A stretch of 64,000 bases of DNA from Brevundimonas vesicularis (GCF_027105095.1 NZ_CP114278.1:992001-1056000); one strand, 5' to 3'. Numbered from the stretch's first letter, positions 23,895 to 32,898 are shown. Made by a program: numbers and translations. Notes: generated by a model not told the origin, from the sequence alone.

Positions 23895-25013
23895 ATGGAC
23901 CTGGTCGAACGTTATCTGAAGGCCGTGGCGGCCCAGCTGCCGAAGGACAACCGCGAGGACATCGTCGCCGAGCTGCGCGACGAGATCATGGGGCGTCTCG
24001 AGGCCTTGGAGGCCCGTCTGGGGCGCGCGCCGACCGACGACGAGGTCGAGGCCCTGCTGCGCGAGGTCGGTCATCCGCTGAGCGTGGCGGCGCGCTATCG
24101 CCCTGGACCGCATGCGCTGATCGGGCCTGAGCTTTATCCGTGGTGGATGTTCGGGCTGAAGGTCGGGCTGACGGTCATGGCGGCCGTCACCCTGATCGGC
24201 CTGGCGGTGCGGGTCCTGGTCGGCGACGTCTATGTGGGTCAGGCGATCGGGCAGGGGATCTCCAGCCTGATCAGCGGGGCGATCACGGTCGTCGGTCTGC
24301 TCACCGCCGTTGGCTTCGTGCTGGAGCGGCAGTCGTGCCGCCCCGACTTCATCGCCAAATGGCGGGTCAAGGATCTGGGTGTGTTCGAGCTGGGCGGCGA
24401 TTTCGACGCCGAACGGTGGACCGCCCAACGGATGGCCAAGGGCGAATGGTTCACCAGAGGCGCTGAAGGGGCCTCGAAGTCAGGCCGCGCCGTGCGCAAG
24501 AGCGCCGAGATGTCGCCCGTGGCGCGCGCGGTGGCCAGCGCCATCGGCTGGACCGTGGTGCTGCTGTGGTGGACGGGCCTGCTTCAGACGCGGCCGGTCT
24601 CGCCCGACGAGCTGTTCGGCGTGATCGACGGCGTCAACTACGGCCGCATCCTGACGGACATGATCAGCGTCGCCTATTGGCCGGTCGCCCTGTTCGCCGC
24701 CTGCCGCATCGGCTTCGACCTGATGCGGGCGGCGTCGGGCGGCAATGCGCGGCTGACGGCGCTGGGCGACCTGGCGTTCGGGATCGCCGCCGCCTGGGGG
24801 CTGCTGTGGGTCTGGTTCTGGTCGGCCCTGTCGCCGCTGATCTGGGTCGGCAGCGTCACCGATTTCGTGGATCGGATTCGGGTTCTGATCGGCCGCTCCG
24901 GCGACGATGTGGGCGGGGTGGCGACGATCCTGATGGTCGTGGTCGTCTGGGCCTTCGCCGCAGAGGTGGTGCGGGTCATCCGCGCGGCGGCGCGGCTGGT
25001 CGTCGGTCGATAA
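23895..25013 (+). CDS. HAAS-domain integral membrane protein, PadR partner
   Basis: 372 aa from ATG 23895, preceded by AGGGAGAG; GTG 23865, overlapping the padR stop, is an alternative. Residues 1-75 (MDLVERYLKAVAAQLP, then REDIVAELRDEIMGRLEALEARLGR, ALLREVGHPLSVAARYRP) form the helical HAAS domain that typically accompanies PadR regulators. About six membrane segments follow (VGLTVMAAVTLIGLAVRVLV, SGAITVVGLLTAVGFVL and others). It likely signals an envelope condition to PadR, or is itself what PadR controls. No enzyme or transporter motif is seen. Confidence 0.8.
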   Translation: MDLVERYLKAVAAQLPKDNREDIVAELRDEIMGRLEALEARLGRAPTDDEVEALLREVGHPLSVAARYRPGPHALIGPELYPWWMFGLKVGLTVMAAVTLIGLAVRVLVGDVYVGQAIGQGISSLISGAITVVGLLTAVGFVLERQSCRPDFIAKWRVKDLGVFELGGDFDAERWTAQRMAKGEWFTRGAEGASKSGRAVRKSAEMSPVARAVASAIGWTVVLLWWTGLLQTRPVSPDELFGVIDGVNYGRILTDMISVAYWPVALFAACRIGFDLMRAASGGNARLTALGDLAFGIAAAWGLLWVWFWSALSPLIWVGSVTDFVDRIRVLIGRSGDDVGGVATILMVVVVWAFAAEVVRVIRAAARLVVGR

Positions 25014-25037
25014 GGCGAAGATGCCTCTTGACGGCGT

Positions 25038-25071
25038 GTAACCTATAGGTGATATGTCACCTCAAGGTTAC
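25038..25071 (+). promoter_or_regulatory. Nested palindromic operator before the membrane/XRE gene pair
   Basis: An inner perfect repeat AGGTGA-TATG-TCACCT (25047-25062) sits inside an outer one, GTAACCT at 25038-25044 and AGGTTAC at 25065-25071. A TTGACG (25028-25033) and the GATATG/TATGTC region 17 bases later give a plausible promoter, so the palindrome would cover the -10 and start. The GGAGG of the next gene begins five bases after it. The likely ligand is the XRE regulator encoded two genes downstream. Confidence 0.6.
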
Positions 25072-25085
25072 TTCAGGAGGAAGTC

Positions 25086-25787
25086 GTGAACAAGGATGAA
25101 AACGCCGCGGTTCTGCGGGTGCAGTCGAGCCGGCGCCGATACTGGTGGGGCGGCGTCGCCATGCTCGTCATCGGCGCCGCCGCCATAGTCAACGGCGCAG
25201 GCTTCGCCTTTTTTCTCGGGGCCGATGCTGATCAAGCGACGACGGCGGGTGTGGCTGCGGGCGTGGGTTTTGGCCTCTTGATCGTGGGTGGGCTTATGGC
25301 CTGGTGCGGACGGCCAGGTCGGCCGATCAATGTCGCTGGAGGTGGAGAAGGGTCGCGCCGCGACAAGCTGCAGCGAGAGCGCACACGACTACTGATCCTC
25401 TACCCGGTGATCATGTTGATGTTCATGGTCCAAGCCCACAGCGCCATGCTGCGGGTCTTGGGCGGCGACCACAATCTCGGCGCCTATGTCCAGATCCTCC
25501 TGCCGGTCCTGTACGGCTGGCTGATCCCTGTTCTGCTGATGGGCTGGGACTGGAACGCGCAGAAGAACCGCCGTTTGATGGAAGACGAGCTGACGCAGGT
25601 TCTGCGGGCGCGGTCGATGATCCTGGCCTTCGTCGTGCTGATGGGAGGGGTCACCGTGGCGCTGGGGCTAGGTCTGTGGCGCGCAGATTATGGCGTGCTG
25701 GCTCTGCCCTATGTCTTGGCGCTGGGCGGGGCGTCGGCGGGCCTGCGGTTCGCCTGGCTGGATCGCGAGGCCGGTCGCGATGGGTGA
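25086..25787 (+). CDS. Integral membrane protein coupled to an XRE regulator
   Basis: 233 aa from GTG 25086, with GGAGG five bases upstream. About six membrane segments are seen: two near the N-terminus (WWGGVAMLVIGAAAIVNGAGFAFF, then GVAAGVGFGLLIVGGLMAW), a charged loop about residues 80-100, then four more. No catalytic motif or named domain is recognised. The last eight bases overlap the XRE gene, so both proteins are made together; pairs of small XRE regulators with a multi-pass membrane protein are common, but their job is generally unknown. Confidence 0.7.
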   Translation: MNKDENAAVLRVQSSRRRYWWGGVAMLVIGAAAIVNGAGFAFFLGADADQATTAGVAAGVGFGLLIVGGLMAWCGRPGRPINVAGGGEGSRRDKLQRERTRLLILYPVIMLMFMVQAHSAMLRVLGGDHNLGAYVQILLPVLYGWLIPVLLMGWDWNAQKNRRLMEDELTQVLRARSMILAFVVLMGGVTVALGLGLWRADYGVLALPYVLALGGASAGLRFAWLDREAGRDG

Positions 25788-25989
25788 TCCCAGGCTCGGC
25801 TCGCGGCTGAAGGAGGCGCGCACCGCCGCGGGCCTGACGCAGCAGGGGCTGGCCGACAAGGCCAGCGTCTCGCGCAAGACCATCAATACGGTCGAGAACG
25901 GCGTCTTCGTGCCCTCGACTGTCCTGGCCCTTGAACTCGCCCGGGCCTTGGACACGACGGTGGAGGCCTTGTTCTTCTTGAGAGACTGA
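25780..25989 (+). CDS. XRE family (Cro/CI-type) helix-turn-helix regulator
   Basis: 69 aa, essentially one HTH_3 domain: LGSRLKEARTAAGLTQQGLADKASVSRKTINTVENG, then PSTVLALELARALDTTVEALF. This short form, often called the YozG/HipB-like minimal XRE, has no effector domain. ATG 25780 overlaps the end of the membrane-protein gene by eight bases. It probably binds the nested palindrome at 25038-25071 and controls its own two-gene operon; that link is inference. Confidence 0.93.
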   Translation: MGDPRLGSRLKEARTAAGLTQQGLADKASVSRKTINTVENGVFVPSTVLALELARALDTTVEALFFLRD

Positions 25990-26047
25990 TCCGATTCATG
26001 TCCGAAAACCGCGAGACATCGGCGGGCGCTCGGCGCATCCTGCGGAC

Positions 26048-27139
26048 ATGGATCAGCTGTTGGATCAGGAGGCCTGCTGGCGCGCCATCGTTGCGCGGGA
26101 CGCCCGTTTCGACGGGCGTTTCTTCACCGGCGTGACCTCGACGGGCATCTACTGTCGGCCGGTCTGCCCGGCGCGGACGCCGAAGCGCGAGAATGTGGTC
26201 TTTCACCCCAGCGCCGCAGGGGCCGAGGCTGCGGGCTTACGGGCCTGTCTGCGTTGCAGGCCCGAGACGGCGCCGGAAATGGGCGCCTGGCGCGGCACGT
26301 CCAATACCGTCAGCCGGGCCCTGGCCCTGATCGAGGCAGGGGCGCTGGATGTCGGCGACACGGACGCACTGGCAACACGGCTGGGCATGGGCGAGCGGCA
26401 GCTGCGCCGCCTGTTCCGCCAGCATCTGGGCGCGGCCCCGGTCAGCGTGGCCCAGACACGGCGCGTCCTCCTGGCCAAACAGTTGATCCATGAGAGTGCC
26501 CTGTCGATGGCCGAGGTGGCGATGGCGTCGGGTTTCGGCAGCGTGCGACGCTTCAACGAAACGTTTCAGGCCCTCTATGGTCGCGCACCGTCCGACCTGC
26601 GACGTCGCAAGGTCCAGGCCGAAGCGGGCGGGGTGATCAAGATCGGTCTGTCCTATCGCCCGCCCTATGACTGGGACGCCATGATGACGACCTTGGCGAC
26701 GCGCGGCGTCGCGGGCGAGACGGTTGTCGATGGCGTCTGGACCCGGCGGCTGCACCCCGACGTGGACGGCACGGACGGTTCGGTGACGGTGCGCCCCGCC
26801 CAACCGGGCAAGGCGGCGGTCGAGGCGCGGATCGACAATCTGAAGGCCTTGCCGGGTGTGCTAGCGCGGGTGCGGCGCGTGTTCGACCTCGGCGCCGATC
26901 CCGAGGCGATCGCGCGCGACCTGTCGGCCGATCCCGTTCTGCACGCCGCAACCAGGGCCAGGCCGGGGTTGAGGCTCGCGGGCGACTGGATCGACGCCGG
27001 CGAGGATGCGCCCAGCGACCGGCTGGAGACGACGGACGCCGCGCTGCTGTCGCGCGCCGAGCGGTGGCGGCCATGGCGGGCCTATGGCGCACTCTATTGG
27101 GCCCTGAGCGAGGAGCGGCGAGATGACCGAGCAGCCTGA
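26048..27139 (+). CDS. Ada-type methyl-phosphotriester sensor with AraC and AlkA N-terminal domains, lacking the HhH-GPD core
   Basis: 363 aa. The N-terminal Ada domain carries the four zinc cysteines C36, C40, C67 and C70, one of which would accept a methyl group from DNA phosphotriesters. An AraC-type double HTH follows (about 85-185, MSMAEVAMASGFGSVRRFNETFQALYGRAPS). Residues about 195-305 match the AlkA N-terminal domain (IGLSYRPPYDWDAMMTTLATRGVAGETVVDG). Family members then have a HhH-GPD 3-methyladenine glycosylase of about 130 residues; here ARPGLRLAGDW passes in some 20 residues to the C-terminal LLSRAERWRPWRAYGALYWAL. The glycosylase core appears deleted in frame. It overlaps ogt by 17 bases. 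Confidence 0.85.
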   Translation: MDQLLDQEACWRAIVARDARFDGRFFTGVTSTGIYCRPVCPARTPKRENVVFHPSAAGAEAAGLRACLRCRPETAPEMGAWRGTSNTVSRALALIEAGALDVGDTDALATRLGMGERQLRRLFRQHLGAAPVSVAQTRRVLLAKQLIHESALSMAEVAMASGFGSVRRFNETFQALYGRAPSDLRRRKVQAEAGGVIKIGLSYRPPYDWDAMMTTLATRGVAGETVVDGVWTRRLHPDVDGTDGSVTVRPAQPGKAAVEARIDNLKALPGVLARVRRVFDLGADPEAIARDLSADPVLHAATRARPGLRLAGDWIDAGEDAPSDRLETTDAALLSRAERWRPWRAYGALYWALSEERRDDRAA

Positions 27140-27650
27140 CATGCATCTGACCCTGGATCGCATCCCGTCGCCTGTGGGCGAGGTGCTGGTCGTCACCGAC
27201 GCCGACGGCGCGGTGCGGGCGTTGGACTTCCACGACTACGAAGCCCGTCTGCGCCTGCTGCTGCGCCGCCACTACGGTGAGGTCGTGCTGACCGAAGGCC
27301 GTGCGCCGGAGCCGGTGCGGCGAGCGGTCGAGGCCTGGTTCGGCGGTGATCTGACCGCCTTTGACGCGATCACGGTCCGCACCGGCGGCACGGATTTCCA
27401 ACGCGCGGTGTGGAAGGCCTTGCGCAACATCCCGACGGGCGAGACCCGCACCTATGGTCAGCTCGCTGCGGCCATCGGCGCGCCAAAGGCCGTCCGCGCC
27501 GTGGGCCTGGCCAACGGCGCCAATCCGGTCGGCGTCATCGTGCCCTGCCACCGCGTGATCGGAGCGAATGGAACGTTGACCGGCTATGCCGGCGGACTTG
27601 AGCGCAAACGCTGGCTGCTGGCGCATGAAGCGGGCGGCCGGCTGCTTTAG
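27123..27650 (+). CDS. ogt: Methylated-DNA-[protein]-cysteine S-methyltransferase
   Basis: 175 aa. It repairs O6-alkylguanine by transferring the alkyl group to C142 in the IVPCHRVIG motif. The wHTH segment TDFQRAVWKALRNIPTGETRTYGQLA and the Asn hinge in LANGANPVG are intact. The GTLTGYAGGLERKRWLLAHE end is standard. Its start overlaps the Ada-like gene by 17 bases, so the two form an alkylation-response operon in which direct reversal is retained although the glycosylase core of the Ada-like partner is missing. Confidence 0.96.
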   Translation: MTEQPDMHLTLDRIPSPVGEVLVVTDADGAVRALDFHDYEARLRLLLRRHYGEVVLTEGRAPEPVRRAVEAWFGGDLTAFDAITVRTGGTDFQRAVWKALRNIPTGETRTYGQLAAAIGAPKAVRAVGLANGANPVGVIVPCHRVIGANGTLTGYAGGLERKRWLLAHEAGGRLL

Positions 27651-28357
27651 CCCCGCGTGAACCGTTCGGGCGGCAGGGCGGCGTAGGTGAAGCGGGCCTG
27701 ACGCACCGCGCCCTTGAAGTAGTTCACGCGGTTGATGCGGCAACCGACCGAGGCGCGGCCTGGCCCTTGCGGCGTGAACAGCAGCGGGTGCTCTCCCTGC
27801 AGAACGCCGTCGACATAGGCCCTGTACAGGACGCCGTCGAAGGTCTGGGCGACGTGGAACCACTGTCCGCACGGATGGAGCCGCTCGGGGAAGATCAGGG
27901 TGTGGTTGTATCCGGGGCCGCGCGTGAAGGCGTCCAGGTACCAGCGGTCCTGAACCACGCGGATCTCGAACAGGAAGCGCGTCTGCGACGGTGGCTGACC
28001 GGCCGGCGCCTCTTCGGCGAGATGAAACCAGCGCTGTTCGAAGGCGCCGCCGTCGGGTCGGAACAGGGCCTCGAACGTGAAAGTCTCGGCCCCGGCCAGC
28101 GGATGCTGATCGATGAAAAGGGCGTCGTCCACGCCGTCAAACTGAACCGCTCGGCCGAAGTGACTGTCGATCAGGCTCGGTGCGCCTTCGACACGGGTCT
28201 CGATCCCCCCGATGTCGGTCAGGCGATCAAAGGTCCATACCGACTGGCGCGGCGATGCAGTCGTCATGGTCGCGCACCCCGGCAGGATCACAGCCGCGGC
28301 GCCTGATGCGCCCAGGGCCATCAGGCGGCGGCGGTCCAGCGGCAGGACGTCAGGCAT
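27647..28357 (-). CDS. LamG/concanavalin-like domain lipoprotein, Tat-type signal
   Basis: 236 aa. The N-terminus has a twin-arginine-like DRRRLMALGASGAAAV followed by LPGC, suggesting a Tat-exported lipoprotein. The rest is a single LamG/laminin-G-like jelly roll (FGRAVQFDGVDDALFID, then ETFTFEALFRPDGG, YRAYVDGVLQGEHPL). Such domains bind glycans or proteins; no catalytic residues are obvious. It overlaps the ogt stop by four bases in convergent orientation. Ligand and role are unknown. Confidence 0.78.
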   Translation of the reverse strand: MPDVLPLDRRRLMALGASGAAAVILPGCATMTTASPRQSVWTFDRLTDIGGIETRVEGAPSLIDSHFGRAVQFDGVDDALFIDQHPLAGAETFTFEALFRPDGGAFEQRWFHLAEEAPAGQPPSQTRFLFEIRVVQDRWYLDAFTRGPGYNHTLIFPERLHPCGQWFHVAQTFDGVLYRAYVDGVLQGEHPLLFTPQGPGRASVGCRINRVNYFKGAVRQARFTYAALPPERFTRG

Positions 28358-28466
28358 GGTTCATCTCCGGGCGGCTTTGTCGCGCGACACTATGGGATCG
28401 GGGGCGTGAGGCAACGGCCTGCGTCCCGGTTCGTTGTCTCGATCCCTACACACTGGAGTATCGACG

Positions 28467-28865
28467 ATGAAACTTTCCAATGGCGCGCTGGTGGCGGTGG
28501 TCGATGGCGAGAAGCTGGCCCTGTTCAAGAACACGAACGCCTCGGACATCAAGCTGACGCCGCTGGAGACCCCTACGATCGCGGACCGCGTGTCGGGTTC
28601 GGCCGGTCGTCGATCCAACGAGGCCAACCCCGACAACGACACCCAGGCCGAGGACGGCTTCGCCATGGGCGTCGCCGAGGTGCTGAACAAATGGTCGGTC
28701 ACCAACAAGATCGACGAACTGCTGGTGATCGCAGCGCCCAAGACTCTCGGCGAACTGCGCAAGCATTGGCATAAGGACCTTCAAGCCAAGCTGGTCGGCG
28801 AGATCGCCAAGGACCTGACCGGCCATTCCAGCGATCAGATCGCCGCCGCCATCGACAAGGCATAA
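28467..28865 (+). CDS. Host attachment family protein (PF10116-like)
   Basis: 132 aa from ATG 28467, with GGAG eight bases upstream. It begins MKLSNGALVAVVDGEKLALFKN, and its end VIAAPKTLGELRKHWHKDLQAKLVGEIAKDLTGHSSDQI is the family hallmark. The family is named for a plant-attachment mutant but structurally resembles eRF1-domain (baeRF) proteins; the biochemical role is not settled. There is no signal peptide, so it is cytoplasmic. It is followed by a hairpin and the convergent chemoreceptor gene. Confidence 0.88.
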   Translation: MKLSNGALVAVVDGEKLALFKNTNASDIKLTPLETPTIADRVSGSAGRRSNEANPDNDTQAEDGFAMGVAEVLNKWSVTNKIDELLVIAAPKTLGELRKHWHKDLQAKLVGEIAKDLTGHSSDQIAAAIDKA

Positions 28866-28874
28866 CGTCAGTCA

Positions 28875-28898
28875 GACGGGCGCTGCGCGGCACCCGTC
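28875..28898. terminator. Weak hairpin between two convergent genes
   Basis: GACGGG at 28875-28880 pairs with CCCGTC at 28893-28898, with partial inner pairing. No U-tract follows on the plus strand (CCTTG). It may slow polymerase from either side. Confidence 0.3.
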
Positions 28899-28904
28899 CC
28901 TTGA

Positions 28905-31112
28905 TCAGGCGGCGCGTCTCGACTGCGCCGTCTGACCCAGATCAAAGCGACTGATCAGACCCTCCAGTTCGCCGGCCTCGTTCGTCAGGGCGTGGCTGGC
29001 GGCTGTGGATTCCTCGACCATGGCGGCGTTCTGTTGGGTGAACTGATCCATCTGATTGATCGCCACATTGATCTCGCCGATGCCGACGGACTGTTCGCGT
29101 GTGGCGGCGGCGATGGTGCGAACCAGGGCGTTGGCCTCCGCCACCTGTGTGGCGATCGCGCTGAGGCTATCGCGCGTCAGCGACACCTGATCGGATCCGC
29201 GCTGCACATTGCTTTGCGACAGGGCGATCAGACCCTTGATCTCTTTTGCGGCGCTGGCTGACCGTTCGGCCAGGCCCCGCACCTCGGAGGCCACGACGGC
29301 GAAACCGCGCCCGGCTTCCCCGGCCCGGGCGGCCTCGACGCCGGCGTTCAGGGCCAGAAGGCTGGTTTGGAAGGCGATCTCGTCGATCACGCCGACGATC
29401 TGATTAATCTGGGTCGAGGACTGCTCGATCTCCGACATGGCGCCGATCGCGTCGTGGACGACGGTTTCGCCCCTGTCGGCCGCCGCCTTCGCCGCCTCTG
29501 TGATGTCGCGGGCGCGCTCGGCGTTTTCGGCGCTGCTGCGCACCGTCTGCGTCAGCTCGTCCAGTGCGGCGGCGGTCTGCTCCAGACCGGCGGCCTGCTG
29601 TTCGGTCCGGCGCGACAGGCTGTCGGCTGCGGCGGCGATGTCCTGGCATCCGCCGCGCATCGACTGGGCCGTGGTCCAGATGCCGGTCATCGTTGTGTGC
29701 AACTGATGCAAGGCGGCGTTGTAATCTTCCGGGATGCGACGCGTGTCTGCGGTGAAGCCCGCCTCCGGCATCCGCCAGGCCAGTTCGCCGGCGGCGAGAC
29801 GCGACAGACCTTCGCCCAAAGTCTCGACGGCGCGGGTTTGCGAGGCGGCGAAAAGCTCGGTCTCCTCGGCGTGCCGGCGACGATCGGTTTCGGCGGCCGC
29901 ACGCTCGCGTTGCTGCTGATCGCGACGCGTCAGACCGTCGGCAAGCTCGAGCCGGAAACCTTCAAGCGCCCGCGCAATCTGGCCCAGTTCATCGGCCTTG
30001 TCCGCACCGGCGACGGGAATGTCATAGCGTCCTTCGCTCATGGTCCGCACATCGGCCGTCAGACGCGCCAGCGGGCGTCGGATCAGACGGTCGCTGGTGA
30101 CCAGAAGGGCGACGATGATGGCGGCGATGATCAGGACGCCGCCGACCAGAAGCATCAAGGCCAGCTGGCGCGCCGGGGCCTCGATCGTCTTGACGGGGAT
30201 ATCCAGCACGACGGCCCAGGTCGCCTTCTGACCGGGCAGGATCACAGGCTGGACCAGACGTCGAACCGGCTCGCCGTTCACGCTGACGCCCTCGACCGTC
30301 TGGGTCTGACCTTTGGCGATCACGTTGCGCACGATGTCCGCGCCGGCGTCGGCATAGGCCTTGCCACGCACGGCGGCGTCGGGATGCGCGACCCAGACGC
30401 CCTTGTTCGACACCAGGGTGACGCGGCCGGCGCCCAGCGGCTTCATCGCCGCCAAGCGCTGCGACAGGTTGGCCAAGGTGATATCCAGGCCCGCGACGCC
30501 GATGATGCGGCCGTTGGCGCGCACCGGATAGGCGACCGAAGTCATCGCCACCTTGCCGCCGCCTATGCTTTCTTCATAGGGCTCGACCACGACCGGCGCG
30601 CCGCTGGCCATCGGCTCGGTGTAATAGGCCTGTTCGAAGTCCGATCCGTCAGCCTCGGGCTCCATCGCGATCTGACCGTCACGGCGCACCCAATAGATCG
30701 AGAGACGACCGTTGACGTTGGAGCTGGTCGCCGCATCCCCGCGGTGGGCGGCGTCGGCCCCCACGGCGTCCGGGGCGGCCATGAACCAGGCGCCCATGAC
30801 CTGATCGGTGGCCTCCGCGTTCGGCTTGATCAGGGCCAGATAGGCGGCGCGATCCGTCAGGCCCGTCTGTCGCGCCGCGCCCAAGGTCGCGGCCAAGGTC
30901 TTGGCGCCCGTGCCGGCGGAAACGATCTCGTTGCGGATTTCCTGAGACGCCTCCTGAGCGGCGCTTTGGGCGTATCGGCCGGCCATGTCGCGTACGATGG
31001 CGCCGGAATAGGCCGTCACGCCGACGGCGGCGACAATCATCAAGGCGCCGATGGCGAGTCCCGCCACAACGGCGAGCTTCAGGGCGATGGACAGGCGATT
31101 GAACGAGAACAT
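28905..31112 (-). CDS. Methyl-accepting chemotaxis protein with dCache sensor
   Basis: 735 aa from ATG 31112, with GGAG upstream on the minus strand. A transmembrane helix near residues 10-33 leads into a large periplasmic double-Cache domain, with signatures such as [20 protein letters not shown] and [21 protein letters not shown] second membrane helix ([22 protein letters not shown]) is followed by a HAMP and an additional linker helix pair. The kinase-control hairpin is canonical ([19 protein letters not shown]). There is no C-terminal CheR/CheB pentapeptide. Ligands of dCache receptors include amino acids, purines and polyamines, so the stimulus is open. Confidence 0.95.
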   Translation of the reverse strand: MFSFNRLSIALKLAVVAGLAIGALMIVAAVGVTAYSGAIVRDMAGRYAQSAAQEASQEIRNEIVSAGTGAKTLAATLGAARQTGLTDRAAYLALIKPNAEATDQVMGAWFMAAPDAVGADAAHRGDAATSSNVNGRLSIYWVRRDGQIAMEPEADGSDFEQAYYTEPMASGAPVVVEPYEESIGGGKVAMTSVAYPVRANGRIIGVAGLDITLANLSQRLAAMKPLGAGRVTLVSNKGVWVAHPDAAVRGKAYADAGADIVRNVIAKGQTQTVEGVSVNGEPVRRLVQPVILPGQKATWAVVLDIPVKTIEAPARQLALMLLVGGVLIIAAIIVALLVTSDRLIRRPLARLTADVRTMSEGRYDIPVAGADKADELGQIARALEGFRLELADGLTRRDQQQRERAAAETDRRRHAEETELFAASQTRAVETLGEGLSRLAAGELAWRMPEAGFTADTRRIPEDYNAALHQLHTTMTGIWTTAQSMRGGCQDIAAAADSLSRRTEQQAAGLEQTAAALDELTQTVRSSAENAERARDITEAAKAAADRGETVVHDAIGAMSEIEQSSTQINQIVGVIDEIAFQTSLLALNAGVEAARAGEAGRGFAVVASEVRGLAERSASAAKEIKGLIALSQSNVQRGSDQVSLTRDSLSAIATQVAEANALVRTIAAATREQSVGIGEINVAINQMDQFTQQNAAMVEESTAASHALTNEAGELEGLISRFDLGQTAQSRRAA

Positions 31113-31181
31113 GACGGGCTCCGTAGGCCTGTATCCATGCGCCGCCGCCCGCAAACGTCCGGTTAAGGTCGCACTACGTAG

Positions 31182-32696
31182 TTACGCACCGTCCAGAAAC
31201 AGGCGGCACGCCGGGTTGGCGGTCTCGTCGACGTAGGGGTAGCCCAGATCGGCCAGGGCGTTGGTCAGCTGGGCCTGCTCGTGGGGCGGCACGCTGATCC
31301 CCGCCAGCACCCGGCCGACGTCGTCGCCGTGGTTGCGATAGTGAAACAGCGTCAGGGCCCAGGCGGGTTGTAGGCTGTTCAGGAATCGCAGGAAGGCGCC
31401 GGGGCGTTCGGGGAACTGGAAGCGCAGGATGCGTTCGTGGGGCAGACCGACGGTGCGGCCGCCGACCATGTAGCGGACGTGCAGCTTGGCGGTCTCGTTG
31501 TCGCTCATGTCCTCGACGGCGTAACCGCCCGAACGCAGGGCCGCGATCAGGTCGTCGCGTTCATGCGGACCGTTTCGCAGGGCGACGCCGACGAAGATTT
31601 GCGCTTGCCCGTCGCCGGACCAGCGGTAGTTGAACTCGGTGACCGAACGGCCGTCCAGACTGTCCAGGAATCGACGATAGTCGTCGCGGTCGTCCTTCAT
31701 CGCCACAGCCAGCAGGGCCTCGGCGCCCTCGCCGATCTCGGCGCGTTCGGCGACATGGCGCAACCGGTCGAAGTTCAAATTGGCGCCCGAGTTGATGGCG
31801 ATCAGGCTGCCGCTACCGGGATGAGCGGCGGCCCAGGCCTTCAGCCCCGCCAGCGCGACGGCTCCGGAGGGCTCGGCGATGGCGCGGCTGTCGTCGAAAA
31901 TGTCCTTGATCGCAGCGCAGATGGCGTCGGTGTCGACCAGGACGATCTCGTCCAGCAGATTCTTGCAGATGCGGAATGTCTCGCTGCCCGCACGACGCAC
32001 GGCGACGCCGTCGGCGAACAGGCCGACCTCGTTCAGGGTGACGACCTCGCCCGCATCGATGGCGGCCTTCATCGTGGGGGCATCCACCGGCTCGACGCCG
32101 ATGATCCGGGTCTGGGGCCGCAGGAATTTGACGATGGCCGCGACCCCGGCGGCCAGGCCGCCGCCGCCGATGGGCACGAAGACGGCCTCGATCGGATCGG
32201 CGTGCTGGCGGGCGATCTCGAGGCCCACGGTGCCTTGGCCCGCGATGACGTCGGGGTCGTCGAAGGGATGGATGAACGCCGCGCCGGTCCGGCCCTCCAG
32301 CTCACGGGCGTGGGCGTAGGCCTCGTCGAAGCTGTCGCCGTGCAGGACGACCTCGCCGCCCAGGGCGCGGACGGCCGCGACCTTGATGCCGGGTGTGGTG
32401 GTCGGCATGACGATGGTGGCGGGAATGTTGCGGCGTGCGGCCGCCAGGGCCACCCCTTGCGCGTGATTGCCGGCCGAGGCGCAGATGACGCCCCTGGACA
32501 GTTCGTCCTCCGATAGGCCGGCGATCTTGTTATAGGCGCCGCGGATCTTGAACGAAAACACCGGCTGCAAGTCCTCGCGCTTCAGCAGAACGGGCCGGTC
32601 GAGCCGCACCGAGAGGCGGCGCAGCGGGTCGAGAGGCGTCTCCTCCGCCACGTCATAGACGCGGGCGGTCAGGATGCGGCGGATGGTGTCCTGCAT
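31182..32696 (-). CDS. ilvA: Threonine ammonia-lyase, biosynthetic
   Basis: 504 aa, the long biosynthetic form. This PLP enzyme deaminates L-threonine to 2-oxobutanoate, the first step to isoleucine. The Schiff-base Lys is K50 in VFSFKIRGAYNK. The Gly-rich phosphate loop is PIGGGGLAAG and the SAGNHAQG block is present. The last 170 residues form two ACT-like regulatory domains (ERPGAFLRFLNSL, FHYRNHGDDVGRVLAGI), which normally give isoleucine feedback. It is divergent from nadA, with about 200 bases between. Confidence 0.97.
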   Translation of the reverse strand: MQDTIRRILTARVYDVAEETPLDPLRRLSVRLDRPVLLKREDLQPVFSFKIRGAYNKIAGLSEDELSRGVICASAGNHAQGVALAAARRNIPATIVMPTTTPGIKVAAVRALGGEVVLHGDSFDEAYAHARELEGRTGAAFIHPFDDPDVIAGQGTVGLEIARQHADPIEAVFVPIGGGGLAAGVAAIVKFLRPQTRIIGVEPVDAPTMKAAIDAGEVVTLNEVGLFADGVAVRRAGSETFRICKNLLDEIVLVDTDAICAAIKDIFDDSRAIAEPSGAVALAGLKAWAAAHPGSGSLIAINSGANLNFDRLRHVAERAEIGEGAEALLAVAMKDDRDDYRRFLDSLDGRSVTEFNYRWSGDGQAQIFVGVALRNGPHERDDLIAALRSGGYAVEDMSDNETAKLHVRYMVGGRTVGLPHERILRFQFPERPGAFLRFLNSLQPAWALTLFHYRNHGDDVGRVLAGISVPPHEQAQLTNALADLGYPYVDETANPACRLFLDGA

Positions 32697-32825
32697 GGAA
32701 ATGTCGTGAATAGGCGCTTAGGGGCAAAGAAGTGGGCTGCCATCTAGGCGATATCCGCCCGCTTGGGAACGGTTTTTGCAAATCGCGGTCGTCTGTGACT
32801 TGCACGGAGAGGTATGCATTTCCTC

Positions 32826-32853
32826 TTGCACAGCGTCCGCATCGGCCTACATT
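32826..32853 (+). promoter_or_regulatory. Predicted nadA promoter
   Basis: TTGCAC at 32826-32831 and TACATT at 32848-32853, separated by 16 bases, make a plausible sigma-70 type promoter. Transcription would start near 32860, at the front edge of the inverted repeat that follows. Confidence 0.5.
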
Positions 32854-32860
32854 GCGCCTG

Positions 32861-32883
32861 CTTATGCTAAATGTGAGCATAAG
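32861..32883 (+). promoter_or_regulatory. Inverted-repeat operator in front of nadA
   Basis: CTTATGCT and AGCATAAG are perfect eight-base arms separated by seven bases. The element lies right at the expected transcription start and six bases before the GGAG of nadA. A repressor of NAD synthesis (the Nudix-related NadQ/NrtR type known in alphaproteobacteria, or similar) is the natural candidate; no regulator gene is in the window. Confidence 0.6.
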
Positions 32884-32898
32884 GGTATGGAGATGATC

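Noticed and set aside
29367..31166. 599-codon plus-strand frame
   Set aside because: Antisense to the chemoreceptor, with Gly/Arg/His-rich composition and no ribosome site or family pattern.
32750..32795. GGAAC-N17-GTC as a third general-stress promoter
   Set aside because: The -10 half is GTC, not GTT, and a better promoter with an operator lies closer to nadA.
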